Notes: a model not told the origin generated them from the letters alone. Counted from the stretch's first letter, positions 30,711-41,479 are shown. The stretch: 64,000 nucleotides of DNA from Arthrobacter bambusae (GCF_030812595.1 NZ_JAUSSZ010000001.1:620001-684000); one strand, 5' to 3'. Numbers and translations: made by a program.

Positions 30711-31499
30711 CTAGGACGTGCGGGACGTCAGCCAGATGGTGAAGGCAATGATCACGCCGAGGCCTGCGACCCAGACGAAGAGACCTTCGGAAACCGGACC
30801 CAATGAACCGAGGTCGTTGCCGCCCGGCGAACCGTTGGCTTCGATCGTCTTCAGGAACGTGATGATGTCGCGCTTGCCCTCAGGAGAGATGTTGGCGTCG
30901 TTGAAGACCGGCATGTTCTGCGGACCAGTGACCATGGCCTCGTAGATGTGCTGTCCCGAAACCCCGGCCAGTGCCGGAGCGAACTTTCCGCGCGTCAAGG
31001 CACCCCCGGCTGCTGCGGCGTTGTGGCACATTGCGCAGTTCACTCGGAAGAGTTCGCCACCCTTGGCGGCATTTCCCTTTTCGTCGAGCAGCGATGCATC
31101 GGGAATAGCCGGACCGGCGCCGAGCGAGGCGACGTAAGCCGCCAGCTGCTTCGTCTGCTCGTCGTTGAACTGCCTCGGCTTTTCTTGCGCCTGGGGTCCG
31201 TTCATCTGCATGGGCATACGGCCGGTGCCAACCTGGAAGTCAACTGCAGCGGCACCCACGCCGACCAGCGACGGAGCGTCCTTGGTTCCGCTTGCGCCCA
31301 TCCCGTGGCAGGTCGCGCAGTTTGCGGCAAAGAGCTTCGCGCCTTCCTGGGTGTCGTTGGCGCTGAAGGTAGTGGTATCTGCCTTCGCCTGGTTGACCGT
31401 TGTGGCAACGGCGTAAAGCCCACCAGTGACGAGGAGTCCCAGCAGCAGCAGCGCAATGGCTGCCAGTGGATGACGTCGCTTCTGCGAGAGTGCCTTCAC
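30711..31499 (-). CDS. qcrC: Di-haem cytochrome c subunit of the bc1 complex
   Basis: Actinobacterial cytochrome cc that passes electrons directly to the aa3 oxidase within the supercomplex. The 262-residue protein has an N-terminal signal/anchor helix (about residues 10-30), two CxxCH haem sites (CATCH near 61 and CAMCH near 156), axial Met regions and a C-terminal membrane helix (LFVWVAGLGVIIAFTIWL). It lies between ctaE and qcrA, as in related genomes. Confidence 0.97.
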   Translation of the reverse strand: MKALSQKRRHPLAAIALLLLGLLVTGGLYAVATTVNQAKADTTTFSANDTQEGAKLFAANCATCHGMGASGTKDAPSLVGVGAAAVDFQVGTGRMPMQMNGPQAQEKPRQFNDEQTKQLAAYVASLGAGPAIPDASLLDEKGNAAKGGELFRVNCAMCHNAAAAGGALTRGKFAPALAGVSGQHIYEAMVTGPQNMPVFNDANISPEGKRDIITFLKTIEANGSPGGNDLGSLGPVSEGLFVWVAGLGVIIAFTIWLTSRTS

Positions 31500-31587
31500 G
31501 TGGTGGTTCCTTTATTCGATCCTGCGTCGGCTCCGTGAGCCGCTTCTTTAAAATTCATCCTCTTGCCGAACAAGAGACAGTGCGGGG

Positions 31588-32226
31588 CTACTTCAGGACG
31601 TAGATGACCAGGAAGAGGCCGATCCACACAACATCCACGAAGTGCCAATAGTACGAGGTGACGATTGCCGAGGTCGCTTCAAAGTGTCCGAACTTCTTGG
31701 CGGCGTATGCACGGCCAATGATGAACAGGAACGCGATGAGGCCGCCGATGACGTGGAGACCGTGGAAGCCGGTTGTCATGTAGAACGCGGAACCATAGGC
31801 GTTGGCCGAGAGCGTCACGTGCTCGGACACAAGCATTGCGTATTCGGTGGTCTGGCCGGCAACGAAGAAGGCGCCCATGATGAACGTCAGGATGAACCAT
31901 TCGTTCATGCCCCAGCGGGTGAACTGCAGCACACCACCTCGACGGCGCGGTTCAAGTCGCTCGGCGGCGAAGACGCCCATCTGGCAAGTGAAAGAACTTG
32001 ACACAAGGACGATCGTGTTTACAAGCGCAAACGGGAAGTTGAGCTTGCCGGTTTCGTCCGCCCACAACGCGCCCGACGTGGAGCGCAGCGTGAAGTACAT
32101 GGCGAAGAGACCGGCGAAGAACATCAACTCACTGGAAAGCCACACAACGGTTCCAACGGAAACCAAATTGGGGCGATTCAGCGTCGGGTGCGCCGGGGTA
32201 CTGGGGGCATGGGTCGCAGATGTCAC
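31588..32226 (-). CDS. ctaE: Cytochrome c oxidase subunit III
   Basis: Core membrane subunit of the aa3 oxidase. I chose GTG 32226 ([16 protein letters not shown]): a CATAAT box ends 6 nt before it, so the mRNA is probably leaderless, and upstream sequence in the same frame is not COX3-like. The 212-residue product has five hydrophobic helices with [17 protein letters not shown], the [11 protein letters not shown] block, and the C-terminal [15 protein letters not shown]. It heads the operon that continues into qcrC-qcrA-qcrB. Confidence 0.95.
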   Translation of the reverse strand: MTSATHAPSTPAHPTLNRPNLVSVGTVVWLSSELMFFAGLFAMYFTLRSTSGALWADETGKLNFPFALVNTIVLVSSSFTCQMGVFAAERLEPRRRGGVLQFTRWGMNEWFILTFIMGAFFVAGQTTEYAMLVSEHVTLSANAYGSAFYMTTGFHGLHVIGGLIAFLFIIGRAYAAKKFGHFEATSAIVTSYYWHFVDVVWIGLFLVIYVLK

Positions 32227-32232
32227 AAGGAC

Positions 32233-32238
32233 ATTATG
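32233..32238 (-). promoter_or_regulatory. -10 box of a leaderless ctaE promoter
   Basis: On the minus strand CATAAT is followed by six bases and then the ctaE GTG, the spacing expected for a transcript that begins at the start codon. A perfect CGCGAATTCGCG palindrome lies 62 bp further upstream (32300-32311), in the gap shared with trpD. Confidence 0.6.
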
Positions 32239-32381
32239 TCTGTAAAAGTCCGGACTTCCCAACGCGAACCGCCATTTCGGGAGACTTTTTCTACAAACAC
32301 GCGAATTCGCGCGGAAAAGTTCCCGAGGTTGTCCGCGTTGGTCACCATTGGTCACAGAGCATGCTGGATCGCTAGCATCAA

Positions 32382-33443
32382 GTGGTGACTTCCCAGGCAT
32401 CCGCACAGCAGGCAAACAACTCGTGGCCCGAACTCATCGCCGCCTTGATTGACGGGCACGACCTGACGGTCGGGAACACGGCATGGGCCATGAACACGAT
32501 CATGTCCGGAGAAGCCGCTCCTGCCCAGATCGCCGGTTTCCTGGTGGCCCTGCGTGCCAAGGGCGAAACCGTGGATGAAGTCAGTGGACTGGTCGAGGCG
32601 ATGCTTTCCAACGCCAAGGCCGTGAACATCCCGGGTGAAAAACTCGACATCGTGGGTACCGGCGGCGATCGGCTCAACACGGTCAACATCTCGACGATGG
32701 CTGCCCTTGTGGCAGCTGGCGCGGGCGCGCGGGTCGTAAAGCACGGGAACCGGGCCGCCTCGTCGTCGTCGGGCTCCGCCGACGTCCTGGAAGCCTTGGG
32801 TGTGCGGCTCGACTTGCCGATCGAGCGCGTAGCCAGCAACGCCGAAGAGGCGGGGATCACATTTTGTTTCGCCCAGGTTTTCCACCCGTCATTCCGGCAT
32901 ACCGGCGTTGTGCGGTCACAGCTTGGTGTTCCCACAGCATTCAACTTCCTCGGACCTATGACCAACCCCGCCCATGTCCAGGCTTCAGCCGTGGGTGTAG
33001 CCAACGCCACGATGGCGCCGCTGATCGCAGGCGTGCTGGCACGGCGCGGAAGCCGCGGATTGGTGTTCCGCGGGGAAGACGGCCTCGATGAGCTCACCAC
33101 CACGGGTCCATCAACGGTGTGGGAAATCAGGGACGGACAAGTCACCGAGCAGCGGTTCTCGCCGGCGGACCTCGGAATCGCTGCGGCGACCGTCGCCGAT
33201 CTTCGAGGCGGCAACGCCGAGGCGAATGCCGCCGTCGTGCGCGACGTACTTGACGGCACGCCCGGTCCGGTCCGGGATGCCGTCTTACTCAACGCCGCCG
33301 CAGGCCTGGTGGCCTTCGACACTGCTGCCGACGGACCGTTCCTGGAACGAATGAAGTCGGCCTGGCAGCGCGCTGCGGAGTCCATTGATTCAGGAGCGGC
33401 TACCCGGGTCCTTGACACCTGGGTGGGACTGACCCAAGGATAG
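32382..33443 (+). CDS. trpD: Anthranilate phosphoribosyltransferase
   Basis: Tryptophan pathway enzyme that joins anthranilate to PRPP. The 353-residue protein has the PRPP-binding glycine loop [37 protein letters not shown], and [14 protein letters not shown] [12 protein letters not shown]. Starts GTG 32382 and 32385 are adjacent; a TAGCAT -10 at 32373-32378 makes leaderless initiation near 32385 likely. It stands alone here, away from other trp genes, and diverges from ctaE. Confidence 0.96.
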   Translation: MVTSQASAQQANNSWPELIAALIDGHDLTVGNTAWAMNTIMSGEAAPAQIAGFLVALRAKGETVDEVSGLVEAMLSNAKAVNIPGEKLDIVGTGGDRLNTVNISTMAALVAAGAGARVVKHGNRAASSSSGSADVLEALGVRLDLPIERVASNAEEAGITFCFAQVFHPSFRHTGVVRSQLGVPTAFNFLGPMTNPAHVQASAVGVANATMAPLIAGVLARRGSRGLVFRGEDGLDELTTTGPSTVWEIRDGQVTEQRFSPADLGIAAATVADLRGGNAEANAAVVRDVLDGTPGPVRDAVLLNAAAGLVAFDTAADGPFLERMKSAWQRAAESIDSGAATRVLDTWVGLTQG

Positions 33444-33466
33444 GCAAGCGGCCAGGATTGCTGGCC

Positions 33467-33748
33467 CTACTGCTCGAAGCCCAGCGAGAACGCGGCGTCC
33501 AGGTCATGCTGCGAATAAGCACGGAATGCGATGTGCGTGGTGGTGTGGACCACTGCGGGAACCTTCGAGAGTTTGTCGGCGATGACGTCCGCCAATTCTT
33601 CGTGCTTCGCCACCCGCGCCACGGCAATGAGGTCCCATTCCCCTGTCACGGAGTAGACCTCGCTGATCCCCTGGATAGCGGAAATCTCCTCAGCTGTCTC
33701 AGGGATACGTGAAGCGTCGGTCTTGATCAGGACAAAAGCGGTGATCAC
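33467..33748 (-). CDS. Stand-alone Lrp/AsnC ligand-binding (RAM) domain protein
   Basis: The 93-residue product matches only the C-terminal RAM domain of Lrp/AsnC regulators (ITAFVLIKTDASRIPE, VYSVTGEWDLIAVARV, TTTHIAFRAYS); the DNA-binding domain is absent. Such stand-alone domains bind amino acids, may modulate full-length Lrp proteins, and are common in actinobacteria near trpD and qcr/cta genes. Start GTG 33748 has a GGAAAGG ribosome-binding site. It converges with trpD. Confidence 0.87.
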   Translation of the reverse strand: MITAFVLIKTDASRIPETAEEISAIQGISEVYSVTGEWDLIAVARVAKHEELADVIADKLSKVPAVVHTTTHIAFRAYSQHDLDAAFSLGFEQ

Positions 33749-33808
33749 TGGGGCAGCCTTTCCGAAGTGCAGCAATGGACGTAGCAAGCCTAGTGCATCG
33801 GCAGGTGC

Positions 33809-34207
33809 TTAAGACTGGCGGCTCCGTCGGCGGACCCGCGCCACCAATGCGATCACAGCGCGGTAACCAAGCAGCAGGATCGCCAGGCTGATGAGGGCGA
33901 CAATAATGAACGCAAGCACCACTGTCTGTCCTGTAGCCGCCCGCAGAAGCATGCCCCCCGCCACGGTTCCAAGCCACACGACGACGCCGGCCGGCCAGGT
34001 CTGGAAGGGCGCCCGCCAGGCCCTTACGGCGATCCATCCGAGCGCTGCGCCAGCAAGAAACGGCCACGCCGTGGAAAACACCCCGGTCAGGACCTCCGAG
34101 CGCTGGTGCGCGTCGCGGCCGATCGCCGCGAAAACAAGAATGAGGATTGCGTCGGCCAGACCGGCGATGAGGGCGGTGCGGGCCAGGTTCGATTTTGCTG
34201 CAGGCAT
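33809..34207 (-). CDS. DUF3054 domain membrane protein
   Basis: Small integral membrane protein of unknown function, 132 residues from ATG 34207. Four hydrophobic helices are visible (LARTALIAGLADAILILVFA; WPFLAGAALGWIAVRAW; WPAGVVVWLGTVAGGMLL; FIIVALISLAILLLGYRAV), with conserved DAxxIxxFAAIGRxxH as in DUF3054. A TAGGGT box just before the ATG suggests a leaderless mRNA. Confidence 0.82.
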   Translation of the reverse strand: MPAAKSNLARTALIAGLADAILILVFAAIGRDAHQRSEVLTGVFSTAWPFLAGAALGWIAVRAWRAPFQTWPAGVVVWLGTVAGGMLLRAATGQTVVLAFIIVALISLAILLLGYRAVIALVARVRRRSRQS

Positions 34208-34416
34208 GGAAACGACCCTATCCCGCACCGGTGCCGAACTCGAACCGGAGCACCCTGCCCCGGAGTGTCACCCGGCTCTTGGACCAGCGCTGTGGACCGC
34301 CGCTGCGGACCACGGAAGTTGTGGCAGGAAGTTGGCTGTAGATGGTCCCTGCCGGCGCTGTTAGCATGACGAAAAGGTAGCCGATTGTGCTGCCCCAAAC
34401 ACTGAGGAGCCAGGAA

Positions 34417-34839
34417 ATGACCACGAACCTCAACCCGTACATCAGCTTTCGGGACAATGCCAAGGAGGCCATGGCCTTCTACCAGTCGGTGTTCGGCGGC
34501 GAGCTGACCCAAAGCACCTTCGCGGAGTTCCACGCGAGCGAAGACCCCGCCGAGGGCGACAAGATCATGCACTCCGCACTGAAAACGGACAAAGGTTTGC
34601 TGCTTATGGCCGCAGACACCCCCAACAGCATGGATTACAGCCAGGGGAACAACTTCTCGGTGTCTCTTAGCGGCGACGACGAAGCAGAACTTCGGGGCTA
34701 CTGGGACGGACTGGCCGATGGCGGCACAGTCACAGTGCCGATGGAGAAGGCGCCGTGGGGGGACATCTTCGGGATGCTGACGGATAAATTCGGTGTTGCC
34801 TGGCTGGTCAACGTTTCAGGGGAGCAGCCCCAGCAGTAG
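34417..34839 (+). CDS. VOC family (glyoxalase/PhnB-like) protein
   Basis: Vicinal-oxygen-chelate fold protein of the PhnB/3-demethylubiquinone-methyltransferase-like group. I chose ATG 34417, which has an AGGAG/AGGAA ribosome-binding region. The 140-residue product has NPYISFRDNAKEAMAFYQSVFGGEL, KIMHSALKTDKGLLLMAAD and the closing GDIFGMLTDKFGVAWLVN. The biochemical role of this group is not established; some members relate to antibiotic or metal handling. Confidence 0.85.
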   Translation: MTTNLNPYISFRDNAKEAMAFYQSVFGGELTQSTFAEFHASEDPAEGDKIMHSALKTDKGLLLMAADTPNSMDYSQGNNFSVSLSGDDEAELRGYWDGLADGGTVTVPMEKAPWGDIFGMLTDKFGVAWLVNVSGEQPQQ

Positions 34840-34847
34840 CAAGGAGA

Positions 34848-34894
34848 CAGAAAACGCCCTCCGCCACGCAATGCTAGGCGAAGGGCGATTTCTG
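34848..34894. terminator. Hairpin between the VOC gene and LCP copy 2
   Basis: CAGAAAACGCCCTCCGCC (34848-34865) pairs with GGCGAAGGGCGATTTCTG (34877-34894) with one mismatch and one wobble. It lies between convergent stop codons. Confidence 0.75.
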
Positions 34895-34901
34895 TTTCCG
34901 G

Positions 34902-36428
34902 CTATCCGGCCGGGTTGGTCATCTGGCAGGTCTGGTCCTGGGCGGTCTGGGCAACCACGTCGTTCGGCTTGGGGGCCGGAAGAGTCGGCTTGTCCCCGGA
35001 GGCGAAGTCTTGCCCGGCGTAGAGCTGGACTCCCTGGACACTGGCTACCTGCTGCACGCTCGTCGCCGGCAACCCGAACATTGCGGCGACATCCGCGGCA
35101 ACATCGGCAAAGCCTGCACCGTAATAGACCATGGTCTGCGGCCTGCTATCAGCTTGGATCTTGGCCAGCTTGGTGAATCCACCGGCAGCCAGAAGCGACC
35201 CGATCTCCTGGCTCCTGCCGGTCACGCCCGTTCCGTTAGCGACAGTGATCGGTTGAAGCGCCTTGTTGTATGCGGCCTTCGGAGCTTCCGTGGACGGCGC
35301 AGGGGAGGCCGTGGCGCTTGGTGCGGGCTGGCTAAGGTCGGGGCTCCTCGTCAAGGCCGTAAAGAAGTTGCTCGCAGCCGGTTGATCGAGGTCGAGCCGG
35401 TTGGGGTCGGACGCGGCCGGGACGTTCGGCACCGTGATGAAGTTGACCTTGGCCGGGTCAATGTTCTTGAGCCTGCCCGCGATGGTCAACAGGGCCGGAA
35501 CCGAAGCGAGTCCGTCGTCGACGGTGAGGTTCTTCGTGACCGTATCGGCGATGCTCAGCATCTTCTGCGGGTTTCCGAGCGTCCCGTCGGATTTGAGCTT
35601 CCGTACGAGCGAACCGAGGAACGATTGCTGCGCTTTGATACGTCCGAGGTCGCCGCCGTCGGAAAATGCATGGCGGGTGCGCAGGAAGGCCAGGGCCTGG
35701 TCGCCCTCCACCTGTGACGTGCCCTTGGGCAGATGCAATCCGGAATCGGGGTCGTTGACTGGAGCGCTCACACAGACATCGACGCCGCCGACGGCCTTGG
35801 AAAGTTCGGTCACGGCGTTGAAGTCGGCCATCATGAAGTGGTCGACCTCCAAGCCCGTGAGCTTGTTGACGGTGTCAACAGCGCAGCCGATGCCGGCCTC
35901 GGCCATCGCACTGTTGATCATGGCATTTTGCCGTTCCGGGTATTGCTTGCCGGTCTTGCTGTCAGTACAAGCCGGAACGTCCACCAACAAGTCCCGCGGG
36001 AAACTGATGACGTTCACGTGGTTGTTGTCCGCCGAGATATCCAGCAACATCATGACGTCGGATTGGCCGTAGCCGGAGGATTGGTCCGTTGTGCCGAACT
36101 GCCCGTTCTTCCCGCTCCTGGTATCAGTGCCCAGGACGAGGATTTGAAGCCGGTCCTTGCTGTCGTCCACGGGCCCTTCCGTCCTGACGCCGCCGGCGCC
36201 GAGCGCGGAGGTTGAGATGTTGGACTGAAGGCGCCATACCCAATACCCTCCGAACGCGATGACTGCGATCAGCAAGACAGCCACGGCGGCGCTGGTGATT
36301 TTGAACCAGCGGGGCGAACGGCGGAAGCTGAAGCGCCGGCTGCGGGCAGCCAGCTTTCCCTGGCCCGGGTAGGCAACAGGGGGTGACTGGCCCGGCTCCG
36401 GGCTGGGTGCATCGTGGCGAGTAACCAA
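34902..36428 (-). CDS. LytR-CpsA-Psr (LCP) family wall-polymer ligase, copy 2
   Basis: Paralogue of the protein at 8179-9744, very similar over the LCP domain (ILVLGTDTRSGKN, YGQSDVMMLLDISADN, FPRDLLVDVPACTDSKTG, INSAMAEAGIGCAVDTVNKL). The 508-residue protein starts at TTG 36428 with GGAGAGG about 11 nt upstream. It has a basic cytoplasmic N-terminus, one membrane segment (about residues 45-65), the LCP domain, a Pro/Ala/Ser linker and a LytR_C domain (PITVANGTGVTGRSQEIG). Two LCP ligases may serve different wall polymers. Confidence 0.93.
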   Translation of the reverse strand: MVTRHDAPSPEPGQSPPVAYPGQGKLAARSRRFSFRRSPRWFKITSAAVAVLLIAVIAFGGYWVWRLQSNISTSALGAGGVRTEGPVDDSKDRLQILVLGTDTRSGKNGQFGTTDQSSGYGQSDVMMLLDISADNNHVNVISFPRDLLVDVPACTDSKTGKQYPERQNAMINSAMAEAGIGCAVDTVNKLTGLEVDHFMMADFNAVTELSKAVGGVDVCVSAPVNDPDSGLHLPKGTSQVEGDQALAFLRTRHAFSDGGDLGRIKAQQSFLGSLVRKLKSDGTLGNPQKMLSIADTVTKNLTVDDGLASVPALLTIAGRLKNIDPAKVNFITVPNVPAASDPNRLDLDQPAASNFFTALTRSPDLSQPAPSATASPAPSTEAPKAAYNKALQPITVANGTGVTGRSQEIGSLLAAGGFTKLAKIQADSRPQTMVYYGAGFADVAADVAAMFGLPATSVQQVASVQGVQLYAGQDFASGDKPTLPAPKPNDVVAQTAQDQTCQMTNPAG

Positions 36429-36620
36429 AAGGGAAACTACCTCTCCAGGGGAAATACGGACTGCCCCATTGTAGCCGGGGGTTCTGGGAGGCTTCGGGGA
36501 GGCCCGCGGTACCGCCCAGCACTAATCACCGCCCGATGGAGGGTGAATCACCTATTCGTTGTGAATAGTATTTGATCGCCCGGGCGGCGCCGGTCGCTTC
36601 CCGTACCTAGTGTTCCAGCT

Positions 36621-38101
36621 ATGGGGTCTCTCTCAAGACGCAAGCCGGTGGCTGCGCAAATGTCAATGTTCCTGCTTGCGGCTGCCGTCGGCGCGTTCGG
36701 GCTCCACGTTCCTCCCGCCAACGCTGCACCTGAGAGTCTTCTTTCCACTACGAATCCAGCTCCCACCAAAGTCGACTTCGCAAATATCAATGGAGACACC
36801 TGGACTGTGCCCGCCGGCGTGCGCTCCATCGATGTCCGGGTGTGGGGATCTGCTGGCGGCGGAGGTGGGCCAATCAATATCCCAGGCACGGATCTTACGG
36901 TGAGCAATGACGGTCCTGGAGGTGCCGGCGCCGACATCCGCGCGACCTTGTCGGTGACGCCTGGCCAGTCGCTCAAGATTTACGCTTCAATTCCTGGCGG
37001 GGGAACAGGGTCGCGACACAATCCGGGTGGCGGCGGGCTAGGTTTCATTCGTGGCGGTTCGGGAGGGACCGGATCCCTCGGTGGATCTGCTGGTGGCGGC
37101 GGCGGTGGTGCGAGCGCTGTAGTCAACGCGCAGGGCTCTCCGCTTGTTGTCGCTGGCGGTGGCGGCGGAGGCGCAGGCCACGGTGCTGCCTTCGTGTACT
37201 GCAACGGCGGTGCGGGAGGCGCTGCCAACCAGAATGGCCAGTCGGCCGATGGGTGGTGTGCGGGCGGGGCACCGGGCGCCGATTCCGGGGTCATCGGGCC
37301 CAACGGGGCGCCGGGAACCGACGGCGGCGGTGCCGGAAATTCGTCGAGCGGAGGCGGCGGAGGCGGTGGCGGCGGAGGCTGGCTGAGCGGTTCCGGCGCC
37401 CTTGGCAGCTCAGTTGGCGGCGCCGGAGGCGGCGGTGGGGGCGGTGGCAGCAGCTACGTTGATTCCTCGGCAAGCAACGTGGTCCGGGGCTACAACGCAG
37501 GTAGCGGCTGGGTCAGCGTCTGGTACACCCCGGACTACGCGACGACAACGAGCGTCGTAGTGCCCGAGTCAAACCGACCGTGGTGCTCGCTCCCTCCTCG
37601 ACGTCCATATTGCAGGGCGGCACCCTAGACGTATCGGTAAACGTGGTGGCGGGCAGTTCGCTTCCGGTTCAGCCTGGCGGCACCATCACGATGAGCATTG
37701 ACGGCCGGATCCACCTTCCCGCGGTGACCTTGGCGTCGGGTTTGGCCACGGTCGCGATTCCGGCATTGTCGGTCGGGAACCACGAACTCAAGGTGGAGTA
37801 CTCAGGAGACACGTATTTCTTGCCGGCTTCAGGAACGCCGGCCTCCGTAGCTGTGACGGCCCCTTCGGTGCCCACGGTCCCTACCGTGCCCACGGTCCCG
37901 GCAGCCTCAGCCGGCATTCCAAACTCGGCGACGTTTGGCAATCTGGCATATACGGGGTCCAACGGCCCAGCCTTTGCCGGACTGGGACTCGGGGGAGTCG
38001 CCGCGCTTGTTCTGGGACTGTTGCTCTGGCGCTGGAGCCGACAAGGACACATTGGAGCGCGACGCCGCCCACAGGAGGGAAAGGGGAGACCCGCCTCATA
38101 A
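36621..38101 (+). pseudogene. Glycine-rich, LAxTG-anchored surface protein, frameshifted
   Basis: Two overlapping frames form one broken gene. The first (36621-37628) has a signal peptide ending ANAAPE and a ~250-residue Gly-rich domain with long poly-Gly runs. The second frame, open across 37568-38101, continues with an Ig-like repeat (KPTVVLAPSSTSILQGGTLD) and a sorting signal: LAYTG, a hydrophobic helix (GLGLGGVAALVLGLLLW) and a basic tail, as for class E sortases. Adding one base near 37569-37570 would join VVVPES to KPTVVL, so a 1-nt deletion is likely. It may be a real mutation, a sequencing error in G-rich DNA, or phase variation. A TAGTGT box at 36608-36613 suggests leaderless expression. 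Confidence 0.8.
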
Positions 38102-38110
38102 AATGTCGGC

Positions 38111-40910
38111 ATGAGGTCGCGCACGGTCGTACATCCTGGACTGCCGGAAGATGACAATCCCGCCGCGGTACTGGAACGCACACGCCGGTACCGCGGCGGC
38201 ATTATTGTGCTCACTGGGATCCAGGGGATCGGTAAAACCACATGGTGCTTGCAGTTCATGGAGGCGCTGAGGCGGGCAAATGTGGTTGCATGCAGCGCTG
38301 ATGCTTTTGAAAGTGCCCTTCCACTCTCCTTCGTGGACAAGCTCCTCGTTGCTTTAGGGCACCGCGAGGCCGAACCCCTCTCAGATCCCGTCATAGCTGC
38401 CCGCCGCCTGTTGTCCGCGCTAGCGTCCCGGCCCAAGCACGTTAGTTGCATCGTCATAGACAATGCGCAATGGATAGATGAACGCTCTGCCAAGGCGTTG
38501 CGGTTTGTACTGCAGAGGCTCGCCGACGACAAGATCACCGTTGTCTTGGCAGGGGTCGCCGGGACAGGGACGGCTGCCATCAACAGCATGCTGAGCGATG
38601 ACCTGGCGTGGCGCTTCATTAGGCGCATTACGTTGGAACCGCTGAGTGCTGAGCAGGTCCAGGACTATGTGGCACAAGTCTGGGACCGAACGATGTCGGC
38701 CCGCGCGGCGGAACGGCTTCGAGGGAACACCGGTGGAACGCCCTTGTTGATCAACGCGGCGATGGAGCACGCAGCCGGGCCTGATCATTCTGCCCAGAAC
38801 CCGTGGCCTGACGCTGTTCCGTATATCGTTCCCGGAAGCAATCCTTTTGCCGCCATGCTCAATGCACTGGAACCAGGGCCCGCCCGATCCGTCGTCGAGT
38901 ACGTCTGTGTCAGCCGCGGCCCGATCGAACAAGAACGGGTGGAGCGGATCGGGGACGCGTTGAATGAACCAACGGACGTCACTGCCGCGCTGGAGAGTGG
39001 TTTGATCTTGGGCACCAGGCTCGGACAGTCAGTACAACTACGTCCATTTCATGACTTGCTTGCCGTCGGCGTTCGGGAGAACCTGGAGAGCCACCGGTTG
39101 TCTTCAATACACCGCGCAATCGCAGATGAAGCCGATGATCCGAGGCTTGCCCTGCAACATCGCTTGCTTGTGGAGGAGCCCGGGACTGCCGAGCTGTATA
39201 CAGCGGTGGCTGCGGGGGTCGATCAAGCATTGGCCGATGGTCAACCGGAACTCGCCCTGCAGTACCTACGCTCTGCAATGGACAGGTTCAGTGGGCTCCG
39301 CCGGGACGACTGCATCATCGAAGCCTGCCTCGTCGCGTCCGTTCACCACGCCATTCCCGAGGTGATGGACCTTTTGCCCCAGCTGCAGTCCATGCCTCAT
39401 GACATTGTGCGTGATTTCGCGCTGCTGCAATTGCTTCAAATGCGACCGGATCTTGACCGCGTTGGCCAATTTGCTGAAGAGCTGATTGCGGATGAGCTGA
39501 ACCATCCGGACGAAGCCCTGCTGCGCGCCCATATTTCCTTGGCGATCGTCGTCTCACGGATGGTGTCGGACGATAAGCCTTCCACCGCCGTCGCGGTCCT
39601 CCAAGCGCACCAATACCTGGAGCAACTGGCGCAGAGCAATGGAGCGGTCCACGACCCCCGTCTCCGACACCTGCCGTCGGGAACGGATCTGGGCCTGCAA
39701 TTCGATGGATTCAATCTCATCGCCGCCAGCGGTACGCAGGATCGCGAAATGATCTCCAATGCTTTGACCGCGCTCAGCGCGAGGATCTCTTGCGCTAGTA
39801 ACAGTCCGGCGCTGGCCGACGCCCTCACATGCAGGGCAGGCTTCCTGAGTGTCACCGGCGGCATCGAGCAGGCCACAGCCGACTTGGAGCGCGCGTTTGC
39901 GGTAACTGCATCAAGCGGGGCGGGCCTGGCAATCGGACATACCAGGGTGGTGCTTGCTTACTGCTACTTCCTGCTAGGCAGGGTGCATGAAATGTCGACT
40001 CTCATCCGTACGGCGCAATTGCTTTCCTTGGATGTCAGCGACGTTTCCTCCCGCCCGCTCGTATATGCGATGTCAGCGGTACTCGAAGCGGTACAAAGGG
40101 CGGTCAGACTCCTACGGAGCTGCACTGCGCCGGGCCGAGGAAGTCCGGATCAGCGAGTATGACACCTTCGGAGTCGAGCTCAGCGTACTCGCGCGGGTCG
40201 AACGCGCCCGTTCCCTGGCCGAGTGGCAGCAGCAGTTGGATGCCGGCCAAGCGATCGGCTCGGCCACCCCGTCGATGTACAGCTACAGGATCGATGCCTT
40301 GGCCGGGCTGGGCCGTGCGGAGGAAGCGGACAGGTTGTTGCAGGCCTGCAAGGAACTAGATAACCGTGGATGGTGGCCGGTGTATGGCTCCCTTGACTGG
40401 CTGGAAGGAAGGGTCAGCGAAGCATATGGACTGTTCGGCCAAGCGGCCAGGTTCTATCGAGCCGCCTCGAAGGAATCACGGTTCCCCTTGTCGCAGGGAA
40501 TTGCCCACCTTGATCTCGGCCGGTTGCTCGTCTCTACCGGAAACACAAAAGCAGGTGCCACTGCGCTGAAGGGAGCTGTACGGATCTTCCTTGAACTCGG
40601 GGCGGCCCCCTACCTTAGCCGCGCGATGAAGTTGCTCGATGGCTTGAGCGACAGGCCCAGCAACCCGCACCTGCAGGCGTTTGAGTCGCTGACTGGCCGG
40701 GAACGGGAGATCGCCTTCTATGCCGAACGGGGCATGACCAACAAGCAAATCGCTGCGCAACTTTTCGTTTCGCCCGCTACGGTGAATTTTCACGTACGTA
40801 ATGTTCTCGCCAAACTTGGCCTCCGCTCGCGCAGGGAACTCGGGCAGTTGTTCACAACCGGCTTTGAAGCGTCCGTTCGCGGTGCCGGGGTCAAGGACCC
40901 GACAGCGTAA
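38111..40910 (+). pseudogene. LuxR-family ATPase regulator, frameshifted
   Basis: A large signal-transduction ATPase with C-terminal LuxR HTH, split into two frames. Frame one (38111-40162) has Walker A GIQGIGKTTW, Walker B CIVIDNAQWID and a long helical TPR-like region. The second frame continues GRSDSYGAALRRAEEVR and ends with the LuxR HTH (LTGREREIAFYAERGMTNKQ, SPATVNFHVRNVLAKLGL). Removing one base from CAAAGGG at 40094-40100 restores VLEAVQ-GRSDSYGA, so a 1-nt insertion next to a short homopolymer is likely. Whether the regulator is dead or this is a base-calling error cannot be told here. It follows the wall-protein gene by 9 bp, so the two may be linked in function. Confidence 0.82.
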
Positions 40911-40997
40911 GCGAGTCCGGGGCGACAGCGAGGACGGGGCCCGGCCGAGTACGGCGTCCACGGCGGTGTCATCAACGAAACCCGCCGGTTCTTTGTG

Positions 40998-41474
40998 TCA
41001 TCTCGTCTGTTCTTTGCGCTGTTGCTCCCATTCGTTCATGAGGGCGGGAAGACGGGTGTCCAGGAATCTGTAGAAGCTCGCCATTTCCTCCAGCCGGCCG
41101 GCGGCCGTGGTGGTGTGGTCACCAATTGCGTCGCTTGCGGCGTCGGCGAGGTCCGCGAGCGCCCGGTAGACCGGACGTTCCTGGGCGAAGGCTGCCAGCC
41201 AGGCATTTGGCGGAACTTCGTAACGGTCCCGGCGGCTGCCGGGCTGGGCCACCCTCCGCACGATCGCTATTGATTGCAGATAACGGACCGCGCCGGAGAT
41301 CGCTGCCGCGCTCACGCCGAGCACCTCACCTAGCTCGAGCGCCGTCAGGCCCCCCTCTTCCGCGACGGTCAGCGCCATGAGCACGCGGGCAGGCATCTTG
41401 GGCATACCGGCGGCAGTAAGGATGGCGGCCGATTGTTCGGCCGCCTCGCGGAGCGCTCGTTCGTCTCTTGCCAT
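40998..41474 (-). CDS. GbsR/MarR-type transcriptional regulator
   Basis: 158-residue winged-helix protein from ATG 41474 ([18 protein letters not shown]). The HTH region reads [29 protein letters not shown], typical of regulators found next to ABC exporters of the tetronasin type; the rest is helical. An ABC ATPase stub lies directly upstream, so the regulator may have lost its cognate exporter by deletion. It converges with the LuxR-family gene. Confidence 0.83.
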   Translation of the reverse strand: MARDERALREAAEQSAAILTAAGMPKMPARVLMALTVAEEGGLTALELGEVLGVSAAAISGAVRYLQSIAIVRRVAQPGSRRDRYEVPPNAWLAAFAQERPVYRALADLADAASDAIGDHTTTAAGRLEEMASFYRFLDTRLPALMNEWEQQRKEQTR

Positions 41475-41479
41475 TCGTG

